DNA of 64,000 nucleotides from Candidatus Brevundimonas phytovorans. GTDB lineage: Bacteria > Pseudomonadota > Alphaproteobacteria > Caulobacterales > Caulobacteraceae. Positions 42,171 to 49,954 of this stretch are shown in pieces. The position numbers and the translations under genes were made by a program. The notes beneath the pieces are model-generated. The model ran no database searches. It was not told where the DNA came from and saw nothing but the letters and a program-made list of their open reading frames with translations. Each line of letters starts with the position of its first letter. Within the stretch, counting starts at the first letter, position 1. The stretch spans positions 498,501-562,500 of the forward strand of contig CP119309.1 of NCBI GenBank assembly GCA_029203145.1. Reading direction: 5' to 3'.

Positions 42171-42230
42171 ACGCCCGCTCGACTTTCAAGTAGATTGCTG
42201 ATTTCGTGGAACGACGTTTGGAGTCGTTCA

Positions 42231-42695
42231 ATGATGAGATTGGGTCATCTTGAGCCGCCGGGGTTCGCCGTCTTCTCGATCTTTGCGGCGGTTGGCGGCC
42301 TGGCCTTCCTGATGAACGCCAATTATGTCGCGCCTGGCTGCACAGGTCCGGAAGTCAGGCGATGCGACTATGTGGCTACGGCCAAGACCGCCTTGGCCGC
42401 ATCAACTGACGTTCATGCGCGCTTTCACCCCTTCTCGCAGGATCGGGGGTTCGATGTGTTCGACTATGGATCGTCCGTCCTGGTGCAGCAGAGCGATCCC
42501 TTTGAAGGAGACGCGCTGAACCATGGCTCATCGGTCTTGATCGATAAGAAGAGTTGCCGGCCATGCGAGATCGGATACGCCTACCCAGGCTTGGAAGAGC
42601 GTGGCCCCTTGATCCTTCAGGCTCCAGCGGAAGACACGGTCGCTGCCGCTGAACTATCCGAAAAGATCAGGCGATGGCGGCTTGGCCTCGGCTGA
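42231..42695 (+). CDS. Hypothetical membrane-anchored protein
   Basis: A 154-residue protein of unknown family. After a short N-terminus there is one hydrophobic segment ('PGFAVFSIFAAVGGLAFLM', about 8-26), then a soluble region with four cysteines ('VAPGCTGPEVRRCDYVATA' and 'DKKSCRPCEIGYAYPG') that may form disulfides if periplasmic. Two similar phrases, 'FDYGSSVLVQQSDPFEGD' and 'LNHGSSVLIDKKS', suggest a short internal repeat. Base composition is less GC-rich than the neighbours. The start is unsure: ATG 42231, ATG 42234 or TTG 42195. Confidence 0.5.
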   Translation: MMRLGHLEPPGFAVFSIFAAVGGLAFLMNANYVAPGCTGPEVRRCDYVATAKTALAASTDVHARFHPFSQDRGFDVFDYGSSVLVQQSDPFEGDALNHGSSVLIDKKSCRPCEIGYAYPGLEERGPLILQAPAEDTVAAAELSEKIRRWRLGLG

Positions 42696-42713
42696 GCAGG
42701 TAGCTTTCACGCC

Positions 42714-43886
42714 TCACGACAGCCGGTCGCGGAACTCCGTCCAGTCGAACTCGCGGACCATCCGCAGCTCGTCCGTGGCGCTGTTCCACAGGGCGATAGC
42801 GGGCAGGGGGACGCCGTTGAAGGTGTTGGTCTTCACCATCGAATAATGGGCCTGATCCAGGAAGGCGAGGCGCGTTCCGGGTACGGGGCGCTCGGCGAAG
42901 ACGTAGTCGCCGATGATGTCGCCGGCCAGGCAGGACGGGCCGCCCAGACGCACCGTGACGCCGTCCTCGGGCTCATGCAGCATGGCGGGGCGGTAGGGGG
43001 CCTCGATCACGTCCGGCATGTGGCAGGTGGCCGACAGGTCGGTGATGGCTATGGGCATGCCGTTGTCGAAGACGTCCAGCACCTCGCCGATCAGGATGCC
43101 GGCGTCCAGGGCCACGGCCTCGCCCGGCTCCAGATAGGCGGTGACGTCGTAACGCGCCTGAATATCGTTGAGGAAGGCGACCAGTTGGTCGATCTGATAG
43201 TCGGCGCGGGTGACGTGGTGGCCGCCGCCCAGATTGATCCACTTCACGTCGCCCAGCAGCGGGGCGAGCTTGGGCTCAACCGCCGCCCAGATGCGCGACA
43301 GGGGCAGGAAGTCCTGTTCGCACAGGGCGTGGATATGGATGCCGTCGATGCCGACCATCTTTTCCGGCGTCAGTTGCGACACCGGATAGCCCAGACGCGA
43401 GCAGGGCTGGGCCGGATCGTATTTGGCGACCTCGCCCTCGGAATGTTCGGGGTTCAGCCGCAGGCCGATCTCGAACGTGTGACCCTCAGCCCGCGCCTTG
43501 GCGATCAGGTCGGCGAAACGCGTGACCTGATCGGGCGCGTTGAAGATGACATGATCGGACAGGCGCAGGATCTCGGGCAGATCCTCGGCCTTGTAGGCGG
43601 GCGAATAGGTGGTCAGTTCGCCCTTGTAGAATTCGCGCGCCAGCCGCGCCTCCCACAGACCGGAGGCGCAGACGCCGTCGAGGTATTCCCCGACGACGTC
43701 CGCAAGCGACCACATGGAAAAGGCCTTGAGCGCCAGCAGGACCCGGGCATTGCCCCGGTCGCGCACGTCCTTCAGCACGGCCAGATTGCGCCGCACAGCC
43801 GCCTCGTCCACCACGAAGGCAGGCGAGGCGACACGGTTCAGGTCAAAGTGCGCAAAGGCGCCCGGATCACCGGCCTGGGTCTCCAT
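42714..43886 (-). CDS. nspC: Carboxynorspermidine decarboxylase
   Basis: A 390-residue PLP decarboxylase of the alanine-racemase fold. The PLP lysine is K54 in 'RVLLALKAFSMWSLADVV'; 'GIHIHALCEQDFLPLSRIW', 'WINLGGGHHVTRADYQID' and 'YLEPGEAVALDAGILIGEV' are typical of carboxy(nor)spermidine decarboxylases. It removes the carboxyl group from carboxynorspermidine or carboxyspermidine to make the triamine. The carboxynorspermidine synthase gene lies 18 bases upstream, so the pair forms one operon. Confidence 0.93.
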   Translation of the reverse strand: METQAGDPGAFAHFDLNRVASPAFVVDEAAVRRNLAVLKDVRDRGNARVLLALKAFSMWSLADVVGEYLDGVCASGLWEARLAREFYKGELTTYSPAYKAEDLPEILRLSDHVIFNAPDQVTRFADLIAKARAEGHTFEIGLRLNPEHSEGEVAKYDPAQPCSRLGYPVSQLTPEKMVGIDGIHIHALCEQDFLPLSRIWAAVEPKLAPLLGDVKWINLGGGHHVTRADYQIDQLVAFLNDIQARYDVTAYLEPGEAVALDAGILIGEVLDVFDNGMPIAITDLSATCHMPDVIEAPYRPAMLHEPEDGVTVRLGGPSCLAGDIIGDYVFAERPVPGTRLAFLDQAHYSMVKTNTFNGVPLPAIALWNSATDELRMVREFDWTEFRDRLS

Positions 43887-43904
43887 GTGTCTTGATCCCC
43901 AGTC

Positions 43905-45110
43905 TTAGAAGGCCAGCGGAGCGTCCAGCTCCTCAACCGTCCAGGGCAGGCCATGCTTGTTCAGCATGTCCATGAAGGGATCGGGGTCCAGCTGCTCCAT
44001 GTTGAAGACGCCGTCGCCCTTCCACGTGCCGGTCAGCATCATGGCCGCGCCGATCATGGCCGGAACGCCCGTGGTGTAGCTGACGGCCTGGTTGCCGGTT
44101 TCGGCATAGGCGGCTTCGTGGTCGCAGATGTTCTTGACGTAGAAGGTCTTCTGAACGCCGTCCTTCTCGCCGGTGGCGATGGTGCCGATGTTCGTCTTGC
44201 CCTTGGTGATCGGACCCAGCGACGAGGGTTCCGGCAGCAGAGCCTTGAGGAACTCGATCGGGATGATCTCGCGGCCCTGGAACTGCATCGGCTCGATCGA
44301 GGTCATGCCGATGTTTTCCAGCACTTCCAGGTGCTTCAGGTAGCTGTCGCCGAAGGTCATCCAGAAGCGGATGCGTTTGATTTCCGGGTAGAACTTGGCC
44401 AGCGACTCCAGTTCCTCATGATACATGAGGTACATGTTTTTCTGACCCACGCCTTCGAAATCGAAGGCCTGCTTGTGGCTCAGCGCCGGGCCCTCGACCC
44501 ACTGGCCGTTTTCCCAGTGACGCGAGTTTGCGGTCACTTCGCGCAGGTTGATTTCCGGGTTGAAGTTGGTGGCGAAGGGCAGACCCGTGTCGCCGCCGTT
44601 GCAGTCCAGGATGTCGAGCGTGTCGATCCGGTCCAGCAGGTGCTTCTTGGTGTAGGTGGCGAAGACCGAGGTCACGCCGGGGTCGAAGCCCGAGCCGAGC
44701 AACGCCATCAGGCCGGCTTCCTTGAAGCGCTCCTGATAGGCCCACTGCCACTTGTATTCGAACTTGGCTTCGTCGCGCGGCTCATAATTGGCCGTGTCGA
44801 GGTAGTTGACGCCGGCGGCCAGGCAGGCGTCCATGATGGCCAGGTCCTGATAGGGCAGGGCCAGGTTGACCACGAGGGCCGGCTTGACCGACTGGATCAG
44901 GGCCGTGGTCGCGGCGACATCGTCGGCGTCGATCTGGGCCGTGTCGATGGTCACGCCAAAGCGCGACTTCACGGATTCGGCGATGGCGTCGCACTTGGAC
45001 TTCGTGCGGCTCGCCAGGGTGATATGCGAGAAGATGTCCGCATTCATCGCCATCTTGTGGACGGCGACAGAGCTGACGCCGCCTGCACCGATAACCAGCA
45101 CCCTGCTCAT
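43905..45110 (-). CDS. Carboxynorspermidine synthase (saccharopine dehydrogenase-like)
   Basis: A 401-residue NADPH-dependent reductase of the saccharopine dehydrogenase family. The Rossmann motif is 'VLVIGAGGVSSVAVHKMA' at the N-terminus, with 'LASRTKSKCDAIAESVK' following. The block 'ALLGSGFDPGVTSVFATYTKK' and 'LDILDCNGGDTGLPFATNFNP' is characteristic of CANSDH. It condenses aspartate semialdehyde with putrescine or diaminopropane, giving carboxyspermidine or carboxynorspermidine for the decarboxylase encoded next. The pathway draws on aspartate semialdehyde, the same precursor used by the threonine and methionine genes earlier in the window. Confidence 0.93.
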   Translation of the reverse strand: MSRVLVIGAGGVSSVAVHKMAMNADIFSHITLASRTKSKCDAIAESVKSRFGVTIDTAQIDADDVAATTALIQSVKPALVVNLALPYQDLAIMDACLAAGVNYLDTANYEPRDEAKFEYKWQWAYQERFKEAGLMALLGSGFDPGVTSVFATYTKKHLLDRIDTLDILDCNGGDTGLPFATNFNPEINLREVTANSRHWENGQWVEGPALSHKQAFDFEGVGQKNMYLMYHEELESLAKFYPEIKRIRFWMTFGDSYLKHLEVLENIGMTSIEPMQFQGREIIPIEFLKALLPEPSSLGPITKGKTNIGTIATGEKDGVQKTFYVKNICDHEAAYAETGNQAVSYTTGVPAMIGAAMMLTGTWKGDGVFNMEQLDPDPFMDMLNKHGLPWTVEELDAPLAF

Positions 45111-45232
45111 GTGTGGCTTCTCCTAGAAGTCTGAAAAGGCTTGGGCGACACCGCCGCCGCTATAAAGGGCGGGGCTCTTAACACGATGATGACAGGATCG
45201 CTAACGGTCGCGTGTCGCAGGAGTTGCCGGGA

Positions 45233-45781
45233 TCAGCCCTCGGCCTTCTCGGCGATCGCCATCAGGGCGCCGTGCAGGGACTGGCCCCGGGCGTCGATGA
45301 TGTCGGCGATGCGCCACATCGGGCCTTCCTTGACCAGCTTCAGCGTCTGTTGCTGCGTCTGGCCGTGGTTGGTGAAGCTCACTTGCGCCGTGGCCGCCTT
45401 GTCGCCGTCCGGCGTCATCTTCAGCGCGGTCAGGGCGAAGTCGTCGGCGTCCTGGCAGGCGCAGACGGGATCATAGTTCAGATAGGGAACCTCGTTGCGG
45501 GACTGGGCCTCGCGGAAGTCCACGCCGATCAGGGCGTTCAGGGTGCGGGAATAGAGGGGATCGCGACCGGGGCTGACGGCCGCCGCCGCCGGGTCCGACG
45601 TGGCCGAGGGCGGCGCGGCGTAAAGGGCGCGGGCGAAGGCCTCGGCGTCCTTCTCACCGGCGGCGTAGATGGCCGCGCGTCCGGTCAGCGGGGCTTCAAC
45701 GGGGGCGGGCGCCTTCTCCTCGGCGGGCGAACAGGCCGTCAAAGCCAGAACCGCTGCCGCTGTCATCGCCTGAACGCGCAT
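45233..45781 (-). CDS. DUF3828-like lipoprotein
   Basis: A 182-residue protein with a lipoprotein signal, 'MRVQAMTAAAVLALTACSP', Cys17 being the lipid-anchor residue. A disordered proline/alanine-rich linker leads into a domain containing 'FARALYAAPPSATSDP', 'DPLYSRTLNALIGVDFREAQ', 'NYDPVCACQDADDFALTALK' and 'WRIADIIDARGQSLHGALM', which resembles DUF3828. The function is unknown. It is upstream of the polyamine genes on the same strand, 122 bases away, with no sign of a shared role. Confidence 0.72.
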   Translation of the reverse strand: MRVQAMTAAAVLALTACSPAEEKAPAPVEAPLTGRAAIYAAGEKDAEAFARALYAAPPSATSDPAAAAVSPGRDPLYSRTLNALIGVDFREAQSRNEVPYLNYDPVCACQDADDFALTALKMTPDGDKAATAQVSFTNHGQTQQQTLKLVKEGPMWRIADIIDARGQSLHGALMAIAEKAEG

Positions 45782-46022
45782 CTGATCGCCTCCTGTCTGT
45801 TCGCATCGACTATGGCGCAGGCGCCGCCCGGTCTGCTAGACGGTTTCAACCATGACCGTTCGCGTGATCCGTCCGATTTCGATTAGCCGCCCGGCGTAGC
45901 GCCAGGGCGAACAGCCCCGCGCACGTCGGGATCGAATATCGCCGATGCCGTTCAACGGCCTTCACGCTAGACTGCGTCCGCGCCGCCTCCTCGGCGCCCG
46001 CGCTAAAGACAAAGATTACCCC

Positions 46023-48950
46023 ATGGCCGACGCCACCAACGACACCGCCTCTGAAGCAGCTGGCCGCGACTATCGCGACACCGTCTTCCTGCCCGAGACG
46101 CCCTTCCCCATGCGGGGCGGGTTGCCGAAGAAGGAGCCGGAAATCATCGCCGCCTGGGGCGACCTCTACGGCCAGCTGCGTAGCATCCGTCAGGCCCAGA
46201 AGGCGCCGCTCTACGTCCTGCACGACGGCCCGCCCTACGCCAACGGCGACATCCACATCGGCCACGCCCTGAACAAGACGCTGAAGGACTTCGTGGTCCG
46301 TTCGCGCTTCCTGCTGGGTTACGACGTCGACTACGTCCCCGGCTGGGACTGCCACGGTCTGCCGATCGAGTGGAAGATCGAGGAGCAGTTCCGCGCCAAG
46401 GGCCGCCGCAAGGACGAGGTCTCCAAGTCGGAGTTCCGCAAGGCCTGCCGTGAATACGCCGCGGGCTGGATCGACGTGCAGCGCGATCAGTTCAAGCGCC
46501 TGGGCATCACCGGCGACTTCGACAACCGCTACGCCACCATGGACTTCACGACCGAGGCGGCCATCGTCGCCGAGTTCCACAAGTTCAAGAACTCGGGCCA
46601 GCTGTATCGCGGCTCCAAGCCGGTGATGTGGTCGCCGGTCGAGCGCACGGCCCTCGCGGATGCAGAAGTCGAGTATCACGACCACGTCTCGCCCACGATC
46701 TGGGTCAAGTTCCCGGTGGTCGGCGCGACCGACAGCCACCCCGACGACCTGCTGTCGTTCCGTGCGGCCACGCCGTCGATCGTCATCTGGACGACCACGC
46801 CCTGGACCATCCCGGCCAACCGCGCCATCAGCTACGGCCCCGAGATCGCCTATGGCCTCTATGAGGTCACGGCTCTGGAAGAAGGTCTGGACTACGAGCC
46901 CTGGGCCAAGCCGGGCGACCGCTTCATCATCGCCGACAAGCTGGCCGAGGACGTGTTCAAGGCGGCCAAGATCAGCGGCTTCACCCGCGTGGACGCCATC
47001 AACCCCTCGGGTCTGGAATGCGCCCACCCGCTGGCGGCGCTGGATAGCGGCTACGGCTTCTCCGTGCCCCTGCTGGCCGGCGACCATGTGACCGACGACG
47101 CCGGCACCGGCTTTGTCCACACCGCCCCCGGCCACGGCGCGGACGACTATGCCGTCTGGCAGGCCCATGGCCACCGCGAGGTGCCGGATACGGTGGACGC
47201 CGACGGCGCCTATTACGACCACGTGCCCCTGTTCGCCGGCCTCAAGGTGCTGGAGACCGAGGGCAAGAAGACCGGCAAGTTTGGCCCCGCCAACGGCGCG
47301 GTGATGGAAAAGCTGATCGAGGCGGGCAACCTCTTGGCGCGCGGCCGGATGGAGCACTCCTATCCGCACTCGTGGCGCTCCAAGGCCCCGATCATCTTCC
47401 GCAACACGCCGCAGTGGTTCATCCGCATGGACGAAGCTCTGGCCGACGGCGACACCCTGCGCGAGAAGGCCCTGACGGCCATCGACGCCACCGCCTTCCA
47501 CCCGGCGGCGGGCAAGAACCGCATCCGGTCGATGGTCGAAGGCCGTCCTGACTGGCTGATCAGCCGCCAGCGGGCCTGGGGCACGCCGCTCGCCATGTTC
47601 GTGGACAAGCAGACCGGCCAACCCCTGCATGACCCCGAGGTCGACGCCCGCATCCTGAAGGCCGTGTCCGAGGGCGGCGCCGACGCCTGGTTCGACCGGC
47701 CCGACGCCGACTTCCTGGGCGCGCACGACGCCGACCGCTTCGAGAAGATCCAGGACATCCTGGACGTCTGGTTCGACTCGGGCTGCACCCATGCCTTCAC
47801 CCTGGAAGCCCGCGACCCGGCCCACGGCTATGTCGGCGACCGCCCGTCGCACTGGCCCGCCGACCTCTATCTGGAAGGCTCCGACCAGCACCGCGGCTGG
47901 TTCCAGTCAAACCTGCTGGAGGGTTCCGGCACGCGCGGCCGCGCCCCCTATGACGCCGTCCTGACCCACGGCTTCACCCAGGACGAGAACGGCGAGAAGA
48001 TGTCGAAGTCGCGTGGCAACACCACCGACCCGGCCGTTGTCATCAAGGAATCGGGCGCCGACATCCTGCGCCTCTGGGTCGCCCTGGTGGACTATGCCGA
48101 GGACCAGCGGATCGGGAAGCAGATCCTGCAAACCACGGTCGACGCCTATCGCAAGCTGAGGAACACCGTCCGCTATCTGCTGGGCGCCCTGAACGGCTTC
48201 GACGAGGCCGAACGCCTGTCCTACGACCAGATGCCGCCGCTGGAGCAGTTCATCCTGCACCGTCTGCATGAACTGGACGGTCAGGTGCGCGAGGCCTACC
48301 GCGACTACCGCTTCCAGGACGTGGTGCGTCCGGTGCTGGAGTTCTGCTCGGGCGACCTGTCGGCGCTCTATTTCGATGTGCGCAAGGACAGCCTCTATTG
48401 CGACCGTCCCGACAGCATCCGCCGCCGCGCCGTGCGCACGGTGATGGACGAGGTCTTCAGCCGCCTGACCGCCTGGCTGGCCCCGCTGACGCCCTTTACG
48501 ATGGAAGAGGCCTGGACCACGCGCTTCCCGGAAGCCGGCACCAACTGCGCCCGCGTCATCCCGGAAACGCCCGACCAGTGGCGCAATCCGGCCGAGGCCG
48601 AGCGTTGGGCCGGGGTCAACACCGTGCTGGAGGTGGTCAATGAGGCCCTGGAAGCCGCGCGTCGCGACAAGCTGATCGGCGGCGCCCTGGACGCCTGGCC
48701 GGTGGTCACGGCCCCGGCCGAGCTGCTGGCGCCGTTCGACGGTCTGGACGCCGCCGAAGTGTTCCGCACCTCGGGCGCTGAACTGGTGGTCGGCGGCGAC
48801 GCCGTCACCGTCGAGGTCAAGCTGGCCGACTATCCCAAGTGCGCCCGTTCCTGGCGCCGCGTCCCTGACGTCGGCTCCGACGCCGACTTCCCCGACCTGT
48901 CAGCCCGCGACGCCGACGCGGTCCGCTGGCTGGACGCGCAGAAGGCTTAA
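46023..48950 (+). CDS. ileS: Isoleucine--tRNA ligase
   Basis: A 975-residue class I synthetase. 'PPYANGDIHIGHALNKTLKD' carries the HIGH motif, 'GWDCHGLPIEWKIEEQ' is diagnostic for IleS, the CP1 editing domain spans roughly 190-390 and 'GEKMSKSRGNTTDP' is the KMSKS motif near 660. The C-terminal zinc knuckle is degenerate: where relatives have paired CxxC motifs, this protein has 'KCARSWRRVPDVG' and 'DLSARDADAVR', leaving one cysteine of four. The ATG at 46023 is preferred over one at 45945, whose extension is basic and unconserved. A strong terminator follows directly. Confidence 0.95.
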   Translation: MADATNDTASEAAGRDYRDTVFLPETPFPMRGGLPKKEPEIIAAWGDLYGQLRSIRQAQKAPLYVLHDGPPYANGDIHIGHALNKTLKDFVVRSRFLLGYDVDYVPGWDCHGLPIEWKIEEQFRAKGRRKDEVSKSEFRKACREYAAGWIDVQRDQFKRLGITGDFDNRYATMDFTTEAAIVAEFHKFKNSGQLYRGSKPVMWSPVERTALADAEVEYHDHVSPTIWVKFPVVGATDSHPDDLLSFRAATPSIVIWTTTPWTIPANRAISYGPEIAYGLYEVTALEEGLDYEPWAKPGDRFIIADKLAEDVFKAAKISGFTRVDAINPSGLECAHPLAALDSGYGFSVPLLAGDHVTDDAGTGFVHTAPGHGADDYAVWQAHGHREVPDTVDADGAYYDHVPLFAGLKVLETEGKKTGKFGPANGAVMEKLIEAGNLLARGRMEHSYPHSWRSKAPIIFRNTPQWFIRMDEALADGDTLREKALTAIDATAFHPAAGKNRIRSMVEGRPDWLISRQRAWGTPLAMFVDKQTGQPLHDPEVDARILKAVSEGGADAWFDRPDADFLGAHDADRFEKIQDILDVWFDSGCTHAFTLEARDPAHGYVGDRPSHWPADLYLEGSDQHRGWFQSNLLEGSGTRGRAPYDAVLTHGFTQDENGEKMSKSRGNTTDPAVVIKESGADILRLWVALVDYAEDQRIGKQILQTTVDAYRKLRNTVRYLLGALNGFDEAERLSYDQMPPLEQFILHRLHELDGQVREAYRDYRFQDVVRPVLEFCSGDLSALYFDVRKDSLYCDRPDSIRRRAVRTVMDEVFSRLTAWLAPLTPFTMEEAWTTRFPEAGTNCARVIPETPDQWRNPAEAERWAGVNTVLEVVNEALEAARRDKLIGGALDAWPVVTAPAELLAPFDGLDAAEVFRTSGAELVVGGDAVTVEVKLADYPKCARSWRRVPDVGSDADFPDLSARDADAVRWLDAQKA

Positions 48951-48956
48951 GGATCA

Positions 48957-48987
48957 GGCCCCTCCGCTCCGGCGGCGGGGCCTTTTT
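48957..48987 (+). terminator. Intrinsic terminator of ileS
   Basis: GGCCCC (48957-48962) pairs with GGGGCC (48977-48982), with a GC-rich inner part able to extend the stem, followed by five T (48983-48987). It begins six bases after the ileS stop. Confidence 0.85.
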
Positions 48988-49008
48988 CTTGAGCGGGACA
49001 CCCAATAC

Positions 49009-49040
49009 CCGCTCATCCCCGCCTCCGCGGGGATGAGCGG
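49009..49040. repeat. Single-unit family A palindrome
   Basis: CCGCTCATCCCCGC (49009-49022), loop CTCC, GCGGGGATGAGCGG (49027-49040): a perfect 14-base stem identical in sequence to one arm core of the larger family A repeats. It lies between the convergent ileS and oxygenase genes and ends eight bases from the latter. Confidence 0.85.
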
Positions 49041-49047
49041 ATTGTTT

Positions 49048-49743
49048 CTAGCTCGCGTCGTGAAAGATCAGCCCCAGCGTCATGCGCCGGCCCGCCCGCA
49101 CCCTGCTGACCCCGTGGCGCATCTGCACGCGATAGTCGCCGCGCGTGCCGGCGACAGGCCGTTCGCGCACGGCGAAGATCACCGCCTCGCCCTGGTTCAG
49201 CGGCGCCACATGGGCCTGTGACTGCGAGCGCGGCTTCTGTTCGACCAGCACGAACTCGCCGCCCTCGAACGCCGCCGGATCGCTGAGCAGGATCGCCGCC
49301 TGCAAGGGGAAGACCAGATCGCCATAGAGGTCCTGATGCAGCCGGTTGTAGTCGCCGGGACCGTAGCGCAGCATCAGCGAGGTCGGCCGCGTCTGGCCTG
49401 CGGCCCGGCATTGGGCGGTCAGCTCATCCAGACTGTCCGGAAAGCCCGGCCGTTCCAGCCGCGCGGCCCAGCCGTTGGCTATGGGCGCCAGTCCCGCATA
49501 GAGCCGCGCCCGCAGCCGGGGCAGGGGATCGGGCAAGGGATTGTCGAAATACTGATACTCGCCCTGCCCAAAGCCGTGTCGCTGCATGAGGATCCGGCTG
49601 CGGAACCGCTCGGGCTGGTCGTAGAGGGCGTGCAGGGCCTCACAGGTTGCGGGCGTCAGCAGCGGGCCGACAGTCGCCCATCCCTGGGCGTTCAGGTCGT
49701 CAGCGATGCGGGGCCAGTCGAGGGGAGAAGCGACGTCGGTCAT
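49048..49743 (-). CDS. 2-oxoglutarate/Fe(II)-dependent oxygenase family protein
   Basis: A 231-residue double-stranded beta-helix protein. The iron ligands appear as His and Asp in 'GDYNRLHQDLYGDLVFPLQA' and a distal His in 'RVQMRHGVSRVRAGRR', whose following Arg would bind 2-oxoglutarate. The N-terminal 'ADDLNAQGWATVGPLLTPATCEAL' is typical of bacterial 2OG-Fe(II) dioxygenases of the uncharacterised COG3826-like type. The substrate is unknown; protein or nucleic-acid hydroxylation is possible. ATG 49743 is used, and ATG 49752 is an alternative. Confidence 0.83.
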   Translation of the reverse strand: MTDVASPLDWPRIADDLNAQGWATVGPLLTPATCEALHALYDQPERFRSRILMQRHGFGQGEYQYFDNPLPDPLPRLRARLYAGLAPIANGWAARLERPGFPDSLDELTAQCRAAGQTRPTSLMLRYGPGDYNRLHQDLYGDLVFPLQAAILLSDPAAFEGGEFVLVEQKPRSQSQAHVAPLNQGEAVIFAVRERPVAGTRGDYRVQMRHGVSRVRAGRRMTLGLIFHDAS

Positions 49744-49798
49744 GAGCGCCATAGACGCCGGTCGAGACGACCTGTCTGGCGGCTTTCGGCCCTTCTTT

Positions 49799-49946
49799 CC
49801 TCCCCATTCCATGGGGAGGTGGCGCGGACGCGTAAGCGTCCGTGACGGAGGGGGCGGCGGGACGGTGGGTTGTGAATGCGATGGGCAGATGTCGGCGTCG
49901 CCCCCTCCACCGCTTCGCGGTCCCCCTCCCCACAGGCGGGGAGGAA
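49799..49946. repeat. Family B inverted repeat upstream of tipF-like gene
   Basis: Left arm about 49799-49857 and right arm about 49899-49946 match the other family B copies: a hairpin of CCTCCCC/GGGGAGG type at each end, with the shared phrase CCCCCTCCACCGCTTCGCGG in the right arm (also at 34393-34414). It lies between two minus-strand genes, downstream of the EAL gene. Confidence 0.78.
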
Positions 49947-49954
49947 AGCAGAGG

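Noticed and set aside
45951..45973. Promoter of ileS (TTCAAC ... GCTAGACT)
   Set aside because: The -10-like box is good but the spacer to any -35-like sequence is only about nine bases, too short to call.
45782..46022. T-box riboswitch or tRNA-sensing leader upstream of ileS
   Set aside because: No T-box core sequence or terminator/antiterminator pair is visible, and T-boxes are essentially absent from Alphaproteobacteria.
45846..47891. 681-codon minus-strand frame antisense to ileS
   Set aside because: IleS is unmistakable on the plus strand. The antisense product lacks any domain.
1616..49946. Possible CRISPR array made of the repeated palindromes
   Set aside because: The repeats are single dispersed inverted units kilobases apart, not regularly spaced direct repeats, and no cas gene is present.
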